Shown piece by piece: positions 8,280 to 16,877 of a DNA stretch of 64,000 nt (within the stretch, counting starts at the first letter, position 1; every line of letters begins with the position of its first letter). Position numbers and translations under genes: made by a program. Under the pieces are notes generated by a model that saw nothing but the letters and a program-made list of their open reading frames with translations, had not been told where the DNA came from and did not search any database. The DNA comes from Halorubrum amylolyticum (GTDB lineage: Archaea > Halobacteriota > Halobacteria > Halobacteriales > Haloferacaceae): assembly GCF_004114995.1 (NCBI RefSeq), contig NZ_SDJP01000007.1, positions 47,304 through 111,303 of the forward strand, in the 5' to 3' direction.

Positions 8280-9365
8280 CTACTCCACGCGCTCGCGAGC
8301 GGCCGCGATCAGCATCGGCAGCATGACGGTCGCGTCACCGTAGACCGAGGCGTTGCGCGCGTCCGTCTCCAGTTTCCCCCACGACCGGGCCTCCTCCAAG
8401 GTGGCGCCGGAGAGCCCGCCGGTCGCCTCGGGGTCCATCGTGATCTGGACCGCGTAGTCGTAGGCGCGGGGGGTGACGAGCATCGTCTGGAGCGTGAAGT
8501 TCTTCGGGACGCCGCCGCCGACCAGCAGGCAGCCGGCGTCGTCGGCGTCGAACGCGAGGTCGGTCAGCGCCGTCATGTCGGCCAGGGCGTCGAGCGTGAA
8601 GTCGGCGGTCTGGGCGTACATCCACGCCTGTAACCCGAGCACGGAGTCCTGCACGGCCGGGCAGTAGACGGGCACGTCGCACTCGTAGGCCGCGGCGGCG
8701 ACGCCGGGGTCCTCGGCCACGTCGTCGCGCTCGTTGACCGCGGCGTTGGCCCGGCCGAGTTCGCGGGTGAGGTCGGCGATAGAGACGGAGTCTTCTCCCA
8801 CCAACTCCGGGAACACCTCCTCGCGCAGGTGACCTTCGAACGCGGCGAAGTGCTCCTGCGGGAGGTAGACGTTGTAGATGCGGTCGACGCCCTCGTCGCG
8901 GAGCCGCTCGTCGTGCTCGCGGGGGGTCTTCTCGGGGTCGTGGGTCCGTCCGTGGTGGTGTTTCCCGCCGATGGCCTCGATGGCGTCGTGGGTGAGGTTT
9001 GCGCCCGTCGTCACCAGGGCATCGACGTAGCCGTCTCGGATGAGGTCGGAGACGATCCGACGCATTCCGGCGGGCACCATCGCGCCCGCCAACGAGAGGA
9101 ACACGGTGCAGTCGTCGTTCGCGAACATCTCCGCGAGCACGTCGCCCGCCTCGTTGACCGACGCCGCGCCGATACCCGCGTCGCCGTACCCCTCGACCAG
9201 CTGCCCGACCGTCATGTCGGCGGTCGCGCGGACGTGCCCGACCGGGTCCTCGTGGAACTCCTCGCGCGGCGGATCGCCCCCGGTCTCTTCCGACTCGTGG
9301 TCGTTGTCACCGTCGGCGTGAGATTCGCGTCCCTCGTGCCCACCGTCGTCGTCGCTGTTGCTCAT
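8280..9365 (-). CDS. dys: Deoxyhypusine synthase
   Basis: A 361-aa enzyme that modifies one lysine of aIF5A on the way to hypusine. The catalytic lysine sits in GGGVPKNF (Lys288), matching the GGGVxKH motif of the eukaryotic enzyme. FLSLAGAMVPAGMR and TTGANLTHDAIEAIGGKHHHG are NAD/substrate-site motifs. The first 30 residues form a Ser/Asp/His/Gly-rich extension. In haloarchaea the donor route may use agmatine instead of spermidine (family knowledge). It lies next to the SAMP1-like gene. Confidence 0.93.
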   Translation of the reverse strand: MSNSDDDGGHEGRESHADGDNDHESEETGGDPPREEFHEDPVGHVRATADMTVGQLVEGYGDAGIGAASVNEAGDVLAEMFANDDCTVFLSLAGAMVPAGMRRIVSDLIRDGYVDALVTTGANLTHDAIEAIGGKHHHGRTHDPEKTPREHDERLRDEGVDRIYNVYLPQEHFAAFEGHLREEVFPELVGEDSVSIADLTRELGRANAAVNERDDVAEDPGVAAAAYECDVPVYCPAVQDSVLGLQAWMYAQTADFTLDALADMTALTDLAFDADDAGCLLVGGGVPKNFTLQTMLVTPRAYDYAVQITMDPEATGGLSGATLEEARSWGKLETDARNASVYGDATVMLPMLIAAARERVE

Positions 9366-9440
9366 GGCGAGAGGTGCGGTGCGCGACCGTTTGAAACGAC
9401 CGATCTATCGACCTATCGATCGGCCCGCCTCCCGGCCCCT

Positions 9441-9725
9441 TTACCGCCCGACGGCGCCCCCGCTTACGGGCGGGAACAGCGCCAGTTCGTCGCCCGCTTC
9501 GAGGGTCGCGTCCATCCCGTCGTCGTGGCGGACGTTCCGGCCGTTCCGGAGGACGTTGATGTGGTCGGCGACCTCGCCGTCGTCGAGCACCCGGTCGCGG
9601 AGGTCAGGGCGGGCCTCCAACAGCGTGTCGAGCGCGTCGCCGACCGTGTCTCCCGGCTCCGCCGCCACGTCGATCTCTCGTCCGCCGGCGACCTCTGCGA
9701 GGTCGGCGAACAGCTTCCACTCCAT
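9441..9725 (-). CDS. samp1: SAMP1-like ubiquitin-fold modifier / MoaD-ThiS family
   Basis: A 94-aa beta-grasp protein that starts MEWKLFADLAEVAG and contains DHINVLRNGRNV and LALFPPVSGG, matching haloarchaeal SAMP1. SAMPs are adenylated by UbaA and either conjugated to lysines or used as sulfur carriers for molybdopterin. The expected terminal Gly-Gly is at 89-90, but four more codons (Ala-Val-Gly-Arg) follow before the TAA. The Gly-Gly would need to be exposed by proteolysis, unlike Haloferax SAMP1, which ends at Gly-Gly. Confidence 0.88.
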   Translation of the reverse strand: MEWKLFADLAEVAGGREIDVAAEPGDTVGDALDTLLEARPDLRDRVLDDGEVADHINVLRNGRNVRHDDGMDATLEAGDELALFPPVSGGAVGR

Positions 9726-9749
9726 ACGCGTGATCCCCGCGCGGGCGAC

Positions 9750-11210
9750 TCAAGAGCGTTGCGCCCCGTCCGCGTCTCCGGGAGCCGCGGTCTCGCCGGT
9801 GTCATCGCGTCCGCCGTCGTCGGTCTCGCCGTCGCCACTTCCGCCGCCGTCGGCCTCGCCGCCGCTCCCGCCGTTGCCGCCCGCGTCGCTTCCACCGCCC
9901 GCGTCGCCTCCACCGCCCGCGTCGCCTCCACCGTCCGCGTCGCCTCCACCGTCCGCGTCGCCTCCACCGTCCGCGGGCGCCGTCTTACCCCCCGCAGCGG
10001 CCGCCTCGAACCGACGGATCGCGTCCGGGCGTCCGACGAGGTACACGAGGTCGCCGGCGCCGAACGCGTACGCGCGCGGCGGGATCGGCTGGACCGACCC
10101 GTCGGCCGGGCGGACGGCGGCGACGACGGTGTCGACCTGACCGACGGTGCTCCCGTCGAGGTCGCTCCCCGCCTCGACGGTCACGGCCGCCATCGTCTCG
10201 TCCGCGTTCCGCAACAGGGAGGCGAACTCCCGGTCCGCCTGCGGCTCCGCGGGAAGCGTCACGATCCGGTACCCCCCCTCGTCGGTCAGGCGCTCGGCGT
10301 CCGACTCGTCGAGCGCGACGGTGACGGCGTCGCCGGCGACCCCGCGCAGTTCGCCGCTCGCGACGCGCTTCGGCTCCGGGTCGTCCCGCCACAGCTGGAC
10401 CGTGTCGCCGGCGGTGGCGTTGTTCGGCGGGTCCGCCGCCACCGCGATCGCCGCCGATCCCGGCGCGAGCGTCGGCCCGAGCCCGGCGGCGCGGGAGCCG
10501 ACCGCGAAGTACTCTACCGTCCCGTCCGCGTCGAGGTCGACGTCGACGTAGCCGACGCCGTACTCCTCCTTGAGGCGGGCGACGAGCCGCTCGCGGAGCT
10601 CCTCCGCCGAGAGCTTCCGCGGGAAGAGCAGGGTCCTCTCGGCGAGCTCCGCCTTCTTCTCCGGCGAGACCGGGTCGTACGTGTCCATGTCGCCGATCTC
10701 GTCGGCCGGCGGGAGCGTCACCGCCGTGAACCGACCCACCGCGCGCACGACGCCGCTCAGCTCGCCTTCGAGCTGTTTGGCCCCGGAGAGCGCGAAGACG
10801 TCGACCGCGAGCCGGTCGCCCGCGTACCGGCCGACGGGCGCCGTTACCGCCGCCACGCCCAGCGAGACGACGTTGAAGAACACGCTCTCGGGCGCCAGAA
10901 GCGCCGGGTTGTCGCCGACCGCGACCGACCCCAGCGAGGTCGTGTTGAGGTACAGCGCGACGACGGCGACGCCGAGCAGGCCGGTCACTCCCTCGGGGAT
11001 CTCCGTGCGGAAGTACCAGCGGTAGGCCAGCGCCGCGCTCCCCGCGACGAGCGCGGCGACGACCGCGAACGTGACGAGGGTGACCGCCGCCTGCCGCGGC
11101 CGCGCGAATCCGACATCGACGGCGGTCGCGGTGACGACGGCGACGCTCGCCGCGTCCGGGCTCGCGGCAACGGCCTCCGCGCCGGCGACCGCGGCGACCG
11201 CGGAAATCAC
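9750..11210 (-). CDS. Membrane protein with RCK-C (TrkA-C) domain and Gly/Asp-rich tail
   Basis: A 486-aa protein from a GTG at 11210 that overlaps the upstream gene's stop in GTGA, so the two are coupled. Three hydrophobic segments lie at roughly residues 35-58, 65-85 and 100-120. A soluble region follows, with a late RCK-C-like unit ending ...GDLVYLVGRPDAIRRFEAA. The last 60 residues are low-complexity repeats of GGGDADGG/GGGDAGG. RCK-C domains sense ligands such as nucleotides or Ca2+ for K+ transport. The longer ORF reading through from 12548 is a frame extension. Confidence 0.7.
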   Translation of the reverse strand: MISAVAAVAGAEAVAASPDAASVAVVTATAVDVGFARPRQAAVTLVTFAVVAALVAGSAALAYRWYFRTEIPEGVTGLLGVAVVALYLNTTSLGSVAVGDNPALLAPESVFFNVVSLGVAAVTAPVGRYAGDRLAVDVFALSGAKQLEGELSGVVRAVGRFTAVTLPPADEIGDMDTYDPVSPEKKAELAERTLLFPRKLSAEELRERLVARLKEEYGVGYVDVDLDADGTVEYFAVGSRAAGLGPTLAPGSAAIAVAADPPNNATAGDTVQLWRDDPEPKRVASGELRGVAGDAVTVALDESDAERLTDEGGYRIVTLPAEPQADREFASLLRNADETMAAVTVEAGSDLDGSTVGQVDTVVAAVRPADGSVQPIPPRAYAFGAGDLVYLVGRPDAIRRFEAAAAGGKTAPADGGGDADGGGDADGGGDAGGGGDAGGGSDAGGNGGSGGEADGGGSGDGETDDGGRDDTGETAAPGDADGAQRS

Positions 11211-12481
11211 GCGGCCACCTCCGCGAACCGGTCGATCGCGTCGCGGCTCCCGACGACGAACAGCTCGTCGCCCGCCGACAGCGACTGCGACCCGCTCGGC
11301 GCGATCGTCCACGACTCGTGACGCGCCGCGAGGACGGCCACGTCGTACGCCTCGCGGATCTCGGCCCCGCCGATGGTGTGGCCGTCCAAGGGCCCCCCGG
11401 CGACGACCGAGACCTTCCGGAACCGCTTGCCGGTCCGCCGCAACAGCGCCGTGAGCTCGTACTCGCGGCGGGTGCCGCGAGACAGCACCAGCACGCGTCC
11501 CCGGTCGGCGCGCAGGAGCGCCGTCGCCTCGGAGCGGTCGACGGCGACCGTCACCCGCCCCTCGCCGCCGGTCGTCGTGGGCGCGGTCGCCGCCGGCGGG
11601 GAGGTCACGGTCGCCGCTCCGCCGTCGGTCCGGGCGTCCTCGTCCGGCTCCGGATTCGCGCCGTCGCCGCCGGGAGAGTCGGGTGCGGGCGCCGCACCGG
11701 CTCCCGGTTCCGGCTTCCCGCTCGACCGCGCGGCGAGCACGGCCCCCCCGACGTCGAGGTCCGGGGTGACCACGCGGACCACGTCGCCGCGGGCGATGCC
11801 GGTCGGCACGAGCGCCGACACCGACACCGCTCGCTTCCCGGCCGGGACCCGCTTCGAGAGCGCCCCGGTCGGCGGCGCGGCGGACACCGTCGCGCGCGCC
11901 TGCTCGTCGATCCGGACCGCCACGTCGGCCAGATCGAGCTCGGTCTGGAGCCGCTCCGCGAACCGGTCTTCCAGCTCCGCGAGCGGGAGGTCGGCCGGGA
12001 ACGTCCAGTCGCCGTCGAGGATCGCCCGGCGCGTCTCGGCCGGCAGCGGCGGGTACCCCTCCATGTCGCTCACCTCGCCGGCCACCTCGACGGAGACCCG
12101 CCCGCGGCCGCCGACGAGTTCGATCACGTCGGTCGAGAGGGTCCGGTCCCGGAGCTGTTTGAGCGAGATCCGCTTTGGAACGCTGGCGCCGAGTCGGTCC
12201 CCCTGCGCGTGGGCGTACATCGAGAGCATCAACACCACGACGATCGCCGTGAGGATCGCCGGCGCGCGCTCCGACGACCGGATCGTCTCGTCGTTGAGCG
12301 CGAGCAGCCCGCCGTTGACGCCGGCGATCGCGAGCGACAACACGACCACCCCGAGCCCGGGGATCGTCACGTCGGTGACGTACTTGAACACGAACCCGAG
12401 CACGCCGGCGACCAGCGCGGGGACGATCCCGGTGATGACGCCGAGGTAGATCCCGAAGACGATCTCGACGGGCAGTGACAT
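11207..12481 (-). CDS. Membrane protein with C-terminal RCK-C domain
   Basis: A 424-aa protein with three N-terminal hydrophobic helices (about residues 5-30, 40-60 and 68-88), a middle soluble region and a C-terminal RCK-C-like domain ending GDELFVVGSRDAIDRFAEVAA. A Pro/Gly/Asp-rich linker lies near 255-290. It shares layout and C-terminal motif with its downstream neighbour, which suggests an old duplication and a possible hetero-oligomer. It is divergent from the K+ channel; a TTTAACCG box on this strand near 12503 is the likely promoter. Confidence 0.7.
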   Translation of the reverse strand: MSLPVEIVFGIYLGVITGIVPALVAGVLGFVFKYVTDVTIPGLGVVVLSLAIAGVNGGLLALNDETIRSSERAPAILTAIVVVLMLSMYAHAQGDRLGASVPKRISLKQLRDRTLSTDVIELVGGRGRVSVEVAGEVSDMEGYPPLPAETRRAILDGDWTFPADLPLAELEDRFAERLQTELDLADVAVRIDEQARATVSAAPPTGALSKRVPAGKRAVSVSALVPTGIARGDVVRVVTPDLDVGGAVLAARSSGKPEPGAGAAPAPDSPGGDGANPEPDEDARTDGGAATVTSPPAATAPTTTGGEGRVTVAVDRSEATALLRADRGRVLVLSRGTRREYELTALLRRTGKRFRKVSVVAGGPLDGHTIGGAEIREAYDVAVLAARHESWTIAPSGSQSLSAGDELFVVGSRDAIDRFAEVAA

Positions 12482-12611
12482 ACGCCCCCCAACCGGCGGA
12501 GCGGTTAAACGTGTGTCGGCGCCGGGAGCGTCGCAGGCCGCCCGTCAACTCCCCGGAGAGGCAGCCGGCCCCGCTCGCGGGGTTTAAGTCCGCCGTCGGC
12601 GACCACCCGCC

Positions 12612-13811
12612 ATGGAGCTGACCCGCGATTGGGTGACCGTCCGAGCGTCGATCCTCCTGACGTTCGCGGTCGCGGTGCTGTCTATCCTCGCCGGCCTCGC
12701 CCAGATCGGCGGGCTCGGCGTCGACGGGCCGCTAGCGCCGTACGTCCCCGCGGTCGTCCGCCAGACCGTCGGGTTCACCGGCACGATCACGGGGTTCGCG
12801 ATGCTCGGAAGCGGCTTCGCGCTGAAGAACGGCTACCGCGTCGGCTGGCACTCCACGGCGGTTTTGCTTCCTTTAACCGCTGTTCAGGGACTGATGCAGG
12901 CGTCGGTGCTGTCGTTCCCGCTGGTCGCGCTGTCCGTCCTGTCGGCACCCGCGCTCGCGTTCAACCGGCGACGGTTCGACAGGGACTTCTCCCCGTCGCC
13001 GACGCAGCTCGCGGCGGGCGCGGCGCTCGTGACCGCCATCTCGTACGGGACGGTCGGCACGTACGCGCTCCGCGACCAGTTCAACGGGGTCGAGACCATC
13101 GTCGACGCGTTCTACTTTACCGTCGTCACCGCCTCCACGGTCGGCTACGGGGACGTGACCCCGGAGGCCGGCGCGGCCGCCGACATCGCCCAGCTGTTCG
13201 TGCTCTCCTCGCTCGTGATGAACGTCGCCGCGTTCGCGGTGGCGCTCGGGGTCCTCCTCACACCCGCCATCGAGGCGCAGCTCTCCAAGGCGCTCGGAAA
13301 AATGACCGACAAACAGATCGACCTCCTCGACGACCACGTCCTCGTGCTCGGCTACGGGGACCTGACCGAACCGATCCTCGAAGAACTCGACGCCCGCGAC
13401 GGGGTCGAGTACGCCGTCGTGACTACCGACCAGACCGCCGCCCAGCGGCTCGCAGACCACGACGTCCCAGTGTACACCGCCGACCCCAGCGACGTGGAAC
13501 CGCTGGAACGGGTCAACCTCGCCGGCGCCCGCGCGGTCGTCGTCGCGACGAACGACGACGCTCGCGACGCGCTCGCGATCCTCACCGCCAGACAGCTCAA
13601 CTCCGACGTGCGGATCGTCGCGGCGGTGACCCAGCGCGAGAACGTCAACAAGCTCCGACGGGCCGGGGCGGATCAGGTGATCTCACCCACGACGCTCGGC
13701 GGCCACATCCTCATCGACTGCGCGTTCGGCGCGGACAGCGAGGACGCGACGACCGACCTCCTCGGGGACGCGATCGACGACGTGGGAGATCTCGACGACG
13801 CGGCCGACTGA
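12612..13811 (+). CDS. Potassium channel with RCK (TrkA-N) domain
   Basis: A 399-aa protein. Four hydrophobic segments at about 10-30, 50-70, 83-115 and 135-152 precede the pore. The pore helix and selectivity filter TVGYGD at 176-181 identify a K+ channel, followed by an inner helix. A cytoplasmic RCK-N Rossmann domain starts at DDHVLVLGYGDL (about 239) and runs to ISPTTLGGHIL. There is no separate C-terminal ligand domain beyond an acidic tail, while RCK-C-bearing proteins are encoded divergently next door. TTTAAG at 12581 is a leaderless promoter candidate. Confidence 0.92.
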   Translation: MELTRDWVTVRASILLTFAVAVLSILAGLAQIGGLGVDGPLAPYVPAVVRQTVGFTGTITGFAMLGSGFALKNGYRVGWHSTAVLLPLTAVQGLMQASVLSFPLVALSVLSAPALAFNRRRFDRDFSPSPTQLAAGAALVTAISYGTVGTYALRDQFNGVETIVDAFYFTVVTASTVGYGDVTPEAGAAADIAQLFVLSSLVMNVAAFAVALGVLLTPAIEAQLSKALGKMTDKQIDLLDDHVLVLGYGDLTEPILEELDARDGVEYAVVTTDQTAAQRLADHDVPVYTADPSDVEPLERVNLAGARAVVVATNDDARDALAILTARQLNSDVRIVAAVTQRENVNKLRRAGADQVISPTTLGGHILIDCAFGADSEDATTDLLGDAIDDVGDLDDAAD

Positions 13812-13837
13812 CGACCGCCGCCCGCTGAGACGGCACC

Positions 13838-14479
13838 TCACCGGCTCCGCCGTCCCTTCGTCTGCCGGTAATCCCGACTCAACACGTTCTCGCGCATGTG
13901 TTCCCGGAACGCGTCGGCCTCGGCGTCGGTCATCTCGGCCGGTTCCTTCATCGGCACCAGCTCGAAGCCGCGCCCCCGGATCGTCGTCGCGTGCTCGGCG
14001 TCGACGTCGAAGGAGTCCGGCCGTCGGGTGGTGTACGCGACCGCGAGTTCGCGGAGCGGTCGCTCGCCGACCGGAACGATGATCTGGGGGTTGATCATCC
14101 GTATCTCCGCGTTGAGGAACGGCTCGCAGGTCTCGACCTCCCGATCGGTGGGCTCGCGCTCGGGGTGGCGACAGCGCGTCAGGTTCGTGAAGAATACGTT
14201 CTGCACGTCGGGCTCCGCCGCGTCCGGCGCCGACCGCACGAACCCGAGGTCGGCGAAGATCGACTGCACCCGCTCGCCGGCACCGGTGCCGGTGAAGGGG
14301 ACGCCGTTGGCCTCGGCGGTCGTGTTCGGGCGCGCGCCGACGACGAGGAACTCGCCGCCCACGTCACCGTAGCCGTGAACGACGCGGTCGCGGGAGCCGC
14401 ACAGCTCGGGACAGTTCTCGCAGTCCGCGTCCATCCCGAACGGGTTCCGGAGCTCGTTTTGGTTCGCGTCCACGGACAC
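13838..14479 (-). CDS. Uracil-DNA glycosylase superfamily protein (Fe-S type)
   Basis: A 213-aa protein with the four-cysteine pattern of family 4/5 glycosylases: CENCPELC near residue 20-27 and CRHPEREP...CEPFL around 102-118. Motif 1 reads GARPNTTAEANGVPFTGTGAG instead of the usual GEAPG, and the C-terminal His-containing motif appears as VPMKEP. Either substrate specificity has shifted or catalysis is reduced. The role is likely repair of uracil or other deaminated bases. Start supported by MSVDANQNELRNPFGM, common in haloarchaeal homologues. Confidence 0.78.
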   Translation of the reverse strand: MSVDANQNELRNPFGMDADCENCPELCGSRDRVVHGYGDVGGEFLVVGARPNTTAEANGVPFTGTGAGERVQSIFADLGFVRSAPDAAEPDVQNVFFTNLTRCRHPEREPTDREVETCEPFLNAEIRMINPQIIVPVGERPLRELAVAYTTRRPDSFDVDAEHATTIRGRGFELVPMKEPAEMTDAEADAFREHMRENVLSRDYRQTKGRRSR

Positions 14480-14545
14480 ACTGCGTCCCGCGGGCTGGTA
14501 AACGCTCCGCTGGCGGGAGCGGTGGGGAACGACCGAACCGTACCG

Positions 14546-14773
14546 TCAGTTCAGCGCGTAGGTGTCGCCGTCGCAGTCGACCATCCCCTCCTTCCGGAGG
14601 GTCTTCAGGATGCTGTACAGCGAGAGCTTCTTCATCCCGAGCGAGTCGCCCATCTCCGAGACGGTGGCGTTGCCGTTCGTCGTCAGGTACAGGTACACGA
14701 GCTTCGCGCGGGGAGACTGCAGCTCCGGCGGCAGGGCCGGCGCCGCGGTGCGTGCGGTCTCTGTCTCTAACAT
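14546..14773 (-). CDS. Small winged-helix transcription regulator
   Basis: A 75-aa HTH protein. SPRAKLVYLYLTTNGNATVSE and the recognition helix MKKLSLYSILKTLRKEGMV match MarR/TrmB-type winged helices. The start at 14773 (MLETETAR) is chosen because a TTTATTAT box at 14799-14806 on this strand lies about 27 nt upstream, implying a leaderless mRNA. A longer reading frame upstream crosses that box and is unlikely. Target genes are unknown. Confidence 0.75.
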   Translation of the reverse strand: MLETETARTAAPALPPELQSPRAKLVYLYLTTNGNATVSEMGDSLGMKKLSLYSILKTLRKEGMVDCDGDTYALN

Positions 14774-14995
14774 CTTGTCCGATCCATTGAATTCGACGAT
14801 AATAAACCCCCCATTCAACGATCGTCGAAGGCATACAGACGGCCGACAGCGGAGCGAACGCGGACGGGACACGTCAAAACGCGGTCGGCGTCGGTGACCT
14901 CATCGCCGCCGCGTCCGGCGGACTCCCGCCGGACTTCGACCGACGACGGATAGGAAACCGTGAACGATCCGGATCGATCGTGGTCGGCTCGCCGT

Positions 14996-16825
14996 TCAGT
15001 ACGACCGGCTCTTCGGCTCGTACGTCTTACTCTCGCCTTCGAGGATTGTCGGCTTGTACCACAGCTCGGGCTCGCCGTCGTTCCACGAGATGAGCGTGTG
15101 TTTCAGCCAGTCCTCGTCTTTCCGCTCTTGGTGTTCCTTCCGCCAGTGAGCGCCGCGGAACTCCTTGCGCGCGAGCGCGCCCATCGTGAGCGCCTCGGCG
15201 ATGTCGAGGATGTTCCGGGTCTCCATCGTGTGGATGAGGTCGGTGTTGAACGTTCGGGACGGGTCCGAGACGGCCACGTCCTTGTACGCCTCTCGGGCCT
15301 CTCGGAGGTCGCCGAGCGTCTCCTCCAGTCGGCCCTCCTCGCGGAACACGTTGACGTTCGCGGTCATCGTCTCCTGGACCTGCGAGCGGATCTCGGCGTG
15401 GTTCCGACCCTTTCGCGAGAGCAGTTCCTCGACGCGGGCCTCGGCCTGCTCGACCTCGGCTTCGAGCACGCCGTCGGGATCGGTCGCTACCGCGCCGCCG
15501 TCGGCCGCGGCGGGTCCCTGTCCGCCGGTCTCCCCGACCTCGACCTCGAACTCGTAGTCGGCCGGCTCCCAGTCGCCGTCCTTTCCGGTCGTGACCTCGG
15601 CCTCACCCATCTCCTCGCCGGCCGCGTGGCGCCCGGCGCGCTTGCCGAAGACGATGAGCTCCGGCAGGGCGTTGCCGCCGAGGCGGTTCGCGCCGTGAAC
15701 CGACGCGCAGGCGCACTCGCCGGCGGCGTAGAGGCCGCCGATAACGGTCTCGCCGAACTCGTTCGTCTCGATGCCGCCCATCGCGTAGTGCTGCCCGGGC
15801 TTGACCGGCATCGGCTCCGTGAGCCCGTCGGCGCCCTCGAAGTCCTCCGCGAGGTGGAGGATGTTCTCCAGTCGGTCGAGGATGCGCTCCTCGCCGAGGT
15901 GGCGCATGTCGAGGTGGACGTACTCGTCCTCGATACCGCGGCCCTCGTTGACCTCGGTCAGCTCGGCGCGGGAGACCACGTCGCGGGAGGCGAGCTCGCC
16001 GTCGTTGTTCGCGTAGCCGTGTTCGAACATGAACCGCTCGCCCTTCTCGTTGTAGAGGATGCCGCCCTCGCCGCGGACGCCCTCGGAGATGAGCACGCCC
16101 GTCGACGGCAGCGTCGTCGGGTGGAACTGGATGAACTCCATGTCCTCCATCGGGACGCCCGCGCGGTACGCCATCGCGACGCCGTCGCCGGTGTTCGCGA
16201 CCGCGTTGGTGGTGTGATCGAACACCTGTCCCATCCCGCCGGTCGCGAGGATGACGCCGTTCTCGGCGCTGAAGCCGCTGATCTCGCCGCTCTGGATGTC
16301 GTAGGCGACGACGCCGTGGCAGGTCCGGTCGTCCGGGTCCTCCTCGTCGGTGACGGCTAGCTCCATCACGTGCCACTCGTCGTACACCGTGATTCCGCGT
16401 TTGACCACCTGCTCGTACATCGTGTGGAGCATCTGGTGGCCGGTCTCCGCGCCGGCGTAGGTGGTCCGGGGGAAGGAGAGCCCGCCGAACGGTCGCTGCG
16501 AGACGCGCCCGTCCTCCTCGCGGGAGAAGGGCATCCCCCAGTGTTCGAGCTGGATGACCTCCTCCGGGCTCTCCTGACAGAGGGCCTCGACCGCGGGGGC
16601 GTCCCCGAGGTAGTCGGACCCCTTCATCGTGTCGTAGGCGTGGTCCTCCCAGGAGTCGGCGTCGCGCAGCGCCGCGTTGATTCCTCCCTCGGCCGCGCCC
16701 GTGTGCGATCGAACCGGATGGAGCTTCGAGACGATGGCCACGTCGGCCCCCGCTTCCTGTGCCGCGATCGCCGCCCGGAGTCCCGCCCCCCCGGCGCCGA
16801 CAACGATAACGTCGTGTTCGTGCAT
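14996..16825 (-). CDS. sdhA: Succinate dehydrogenase flavoprotein subunit
   Basis: A 609-aa catalytic subunit that oxidises succinate to fumarate with covalent FAD. The dinucleotide-binding VVGAGGAGLRAA is at residues 8-19, and SHTGAAEGGINA places the FAD-linking His at 41. HGANRLGGNALPE near 370 contains the conserved active-site region. A Gly/Ala-rich insert (near 435-450) is unusual but outside the core. It is the last gene of the sdhC-D-B-A operon, with 52 bp after sdhB. Confidence 0.96.
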   Translation of the reverse strand: MHEHDVIVVGAGGAGLRAAIAAQEAGADVAIVSKLHPVRSHTGAAEGGINAALRDADSWEDHAYDTMKGSDYLGDAPAVEALCQESPEEVIQLEHWGMPFSREEDGRVSQRPFGGLSFPRTTYAGAETGHQMLHTMYEQVVKRGITVYDEWHVMELAVTDEEDPDDRTCHGVVAYDIQSGEISGFSAENGVILATGGMGQVFDHTTNAVANTGDGVAMAYRAGVPMEDMEFIQFHPTTLPSTGVLISEGVRGEGGILYNEKGERFMFEHGYANNDGELASRDVVSRAELTEVNEGRGIEDEYVHLDMRHLGEERILDRLENILHLAEDFEGADGLTEPMPVKPGQHYAMGGIETNEFGETVIGGLYAAGECACASVHGANRLGGNALPELIVFGKRAGRHAAGEEMGEAEVTTGKDGDWEPADYEFEVEVGETGGQGPAAADGGAVATDPDGVLEAEVEQAEARVEELLSRKGRNHAEIRSQVQETMTANVNVFREEGRLEETLGDLREAREAYKDVAVSDPSRTFNTDLIHTMETRNILDIAEALTMGALARKEFRGAHWRKEHQERKDEDWLKHTLISWNDGEPELWYKPTILEGESKTYEPKSRSY

Positions 16826-16877
16826 TGTTGTATGGTATCTCGTTAGATTTGGAGTCCCTTGAGCGTGTCCACCGTGC

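Noticed and set aside
8829..11321. 830-codon plus-strand ORF opposite dys, SAMP1 and the RCK-C gene
   Set aside because: It crosses three real genes and the gaps between them, shows no domain, and is arginine-rich low-complexity sequence.
11211..12548. N-terminal extension of the second RCK-C gene into a 932-codon ORF
   Set aside because: The extension is an arginine-rich shadow of the upstream RCK-C gene; the GTG at 11210 with a stop/start overlap is the better start.
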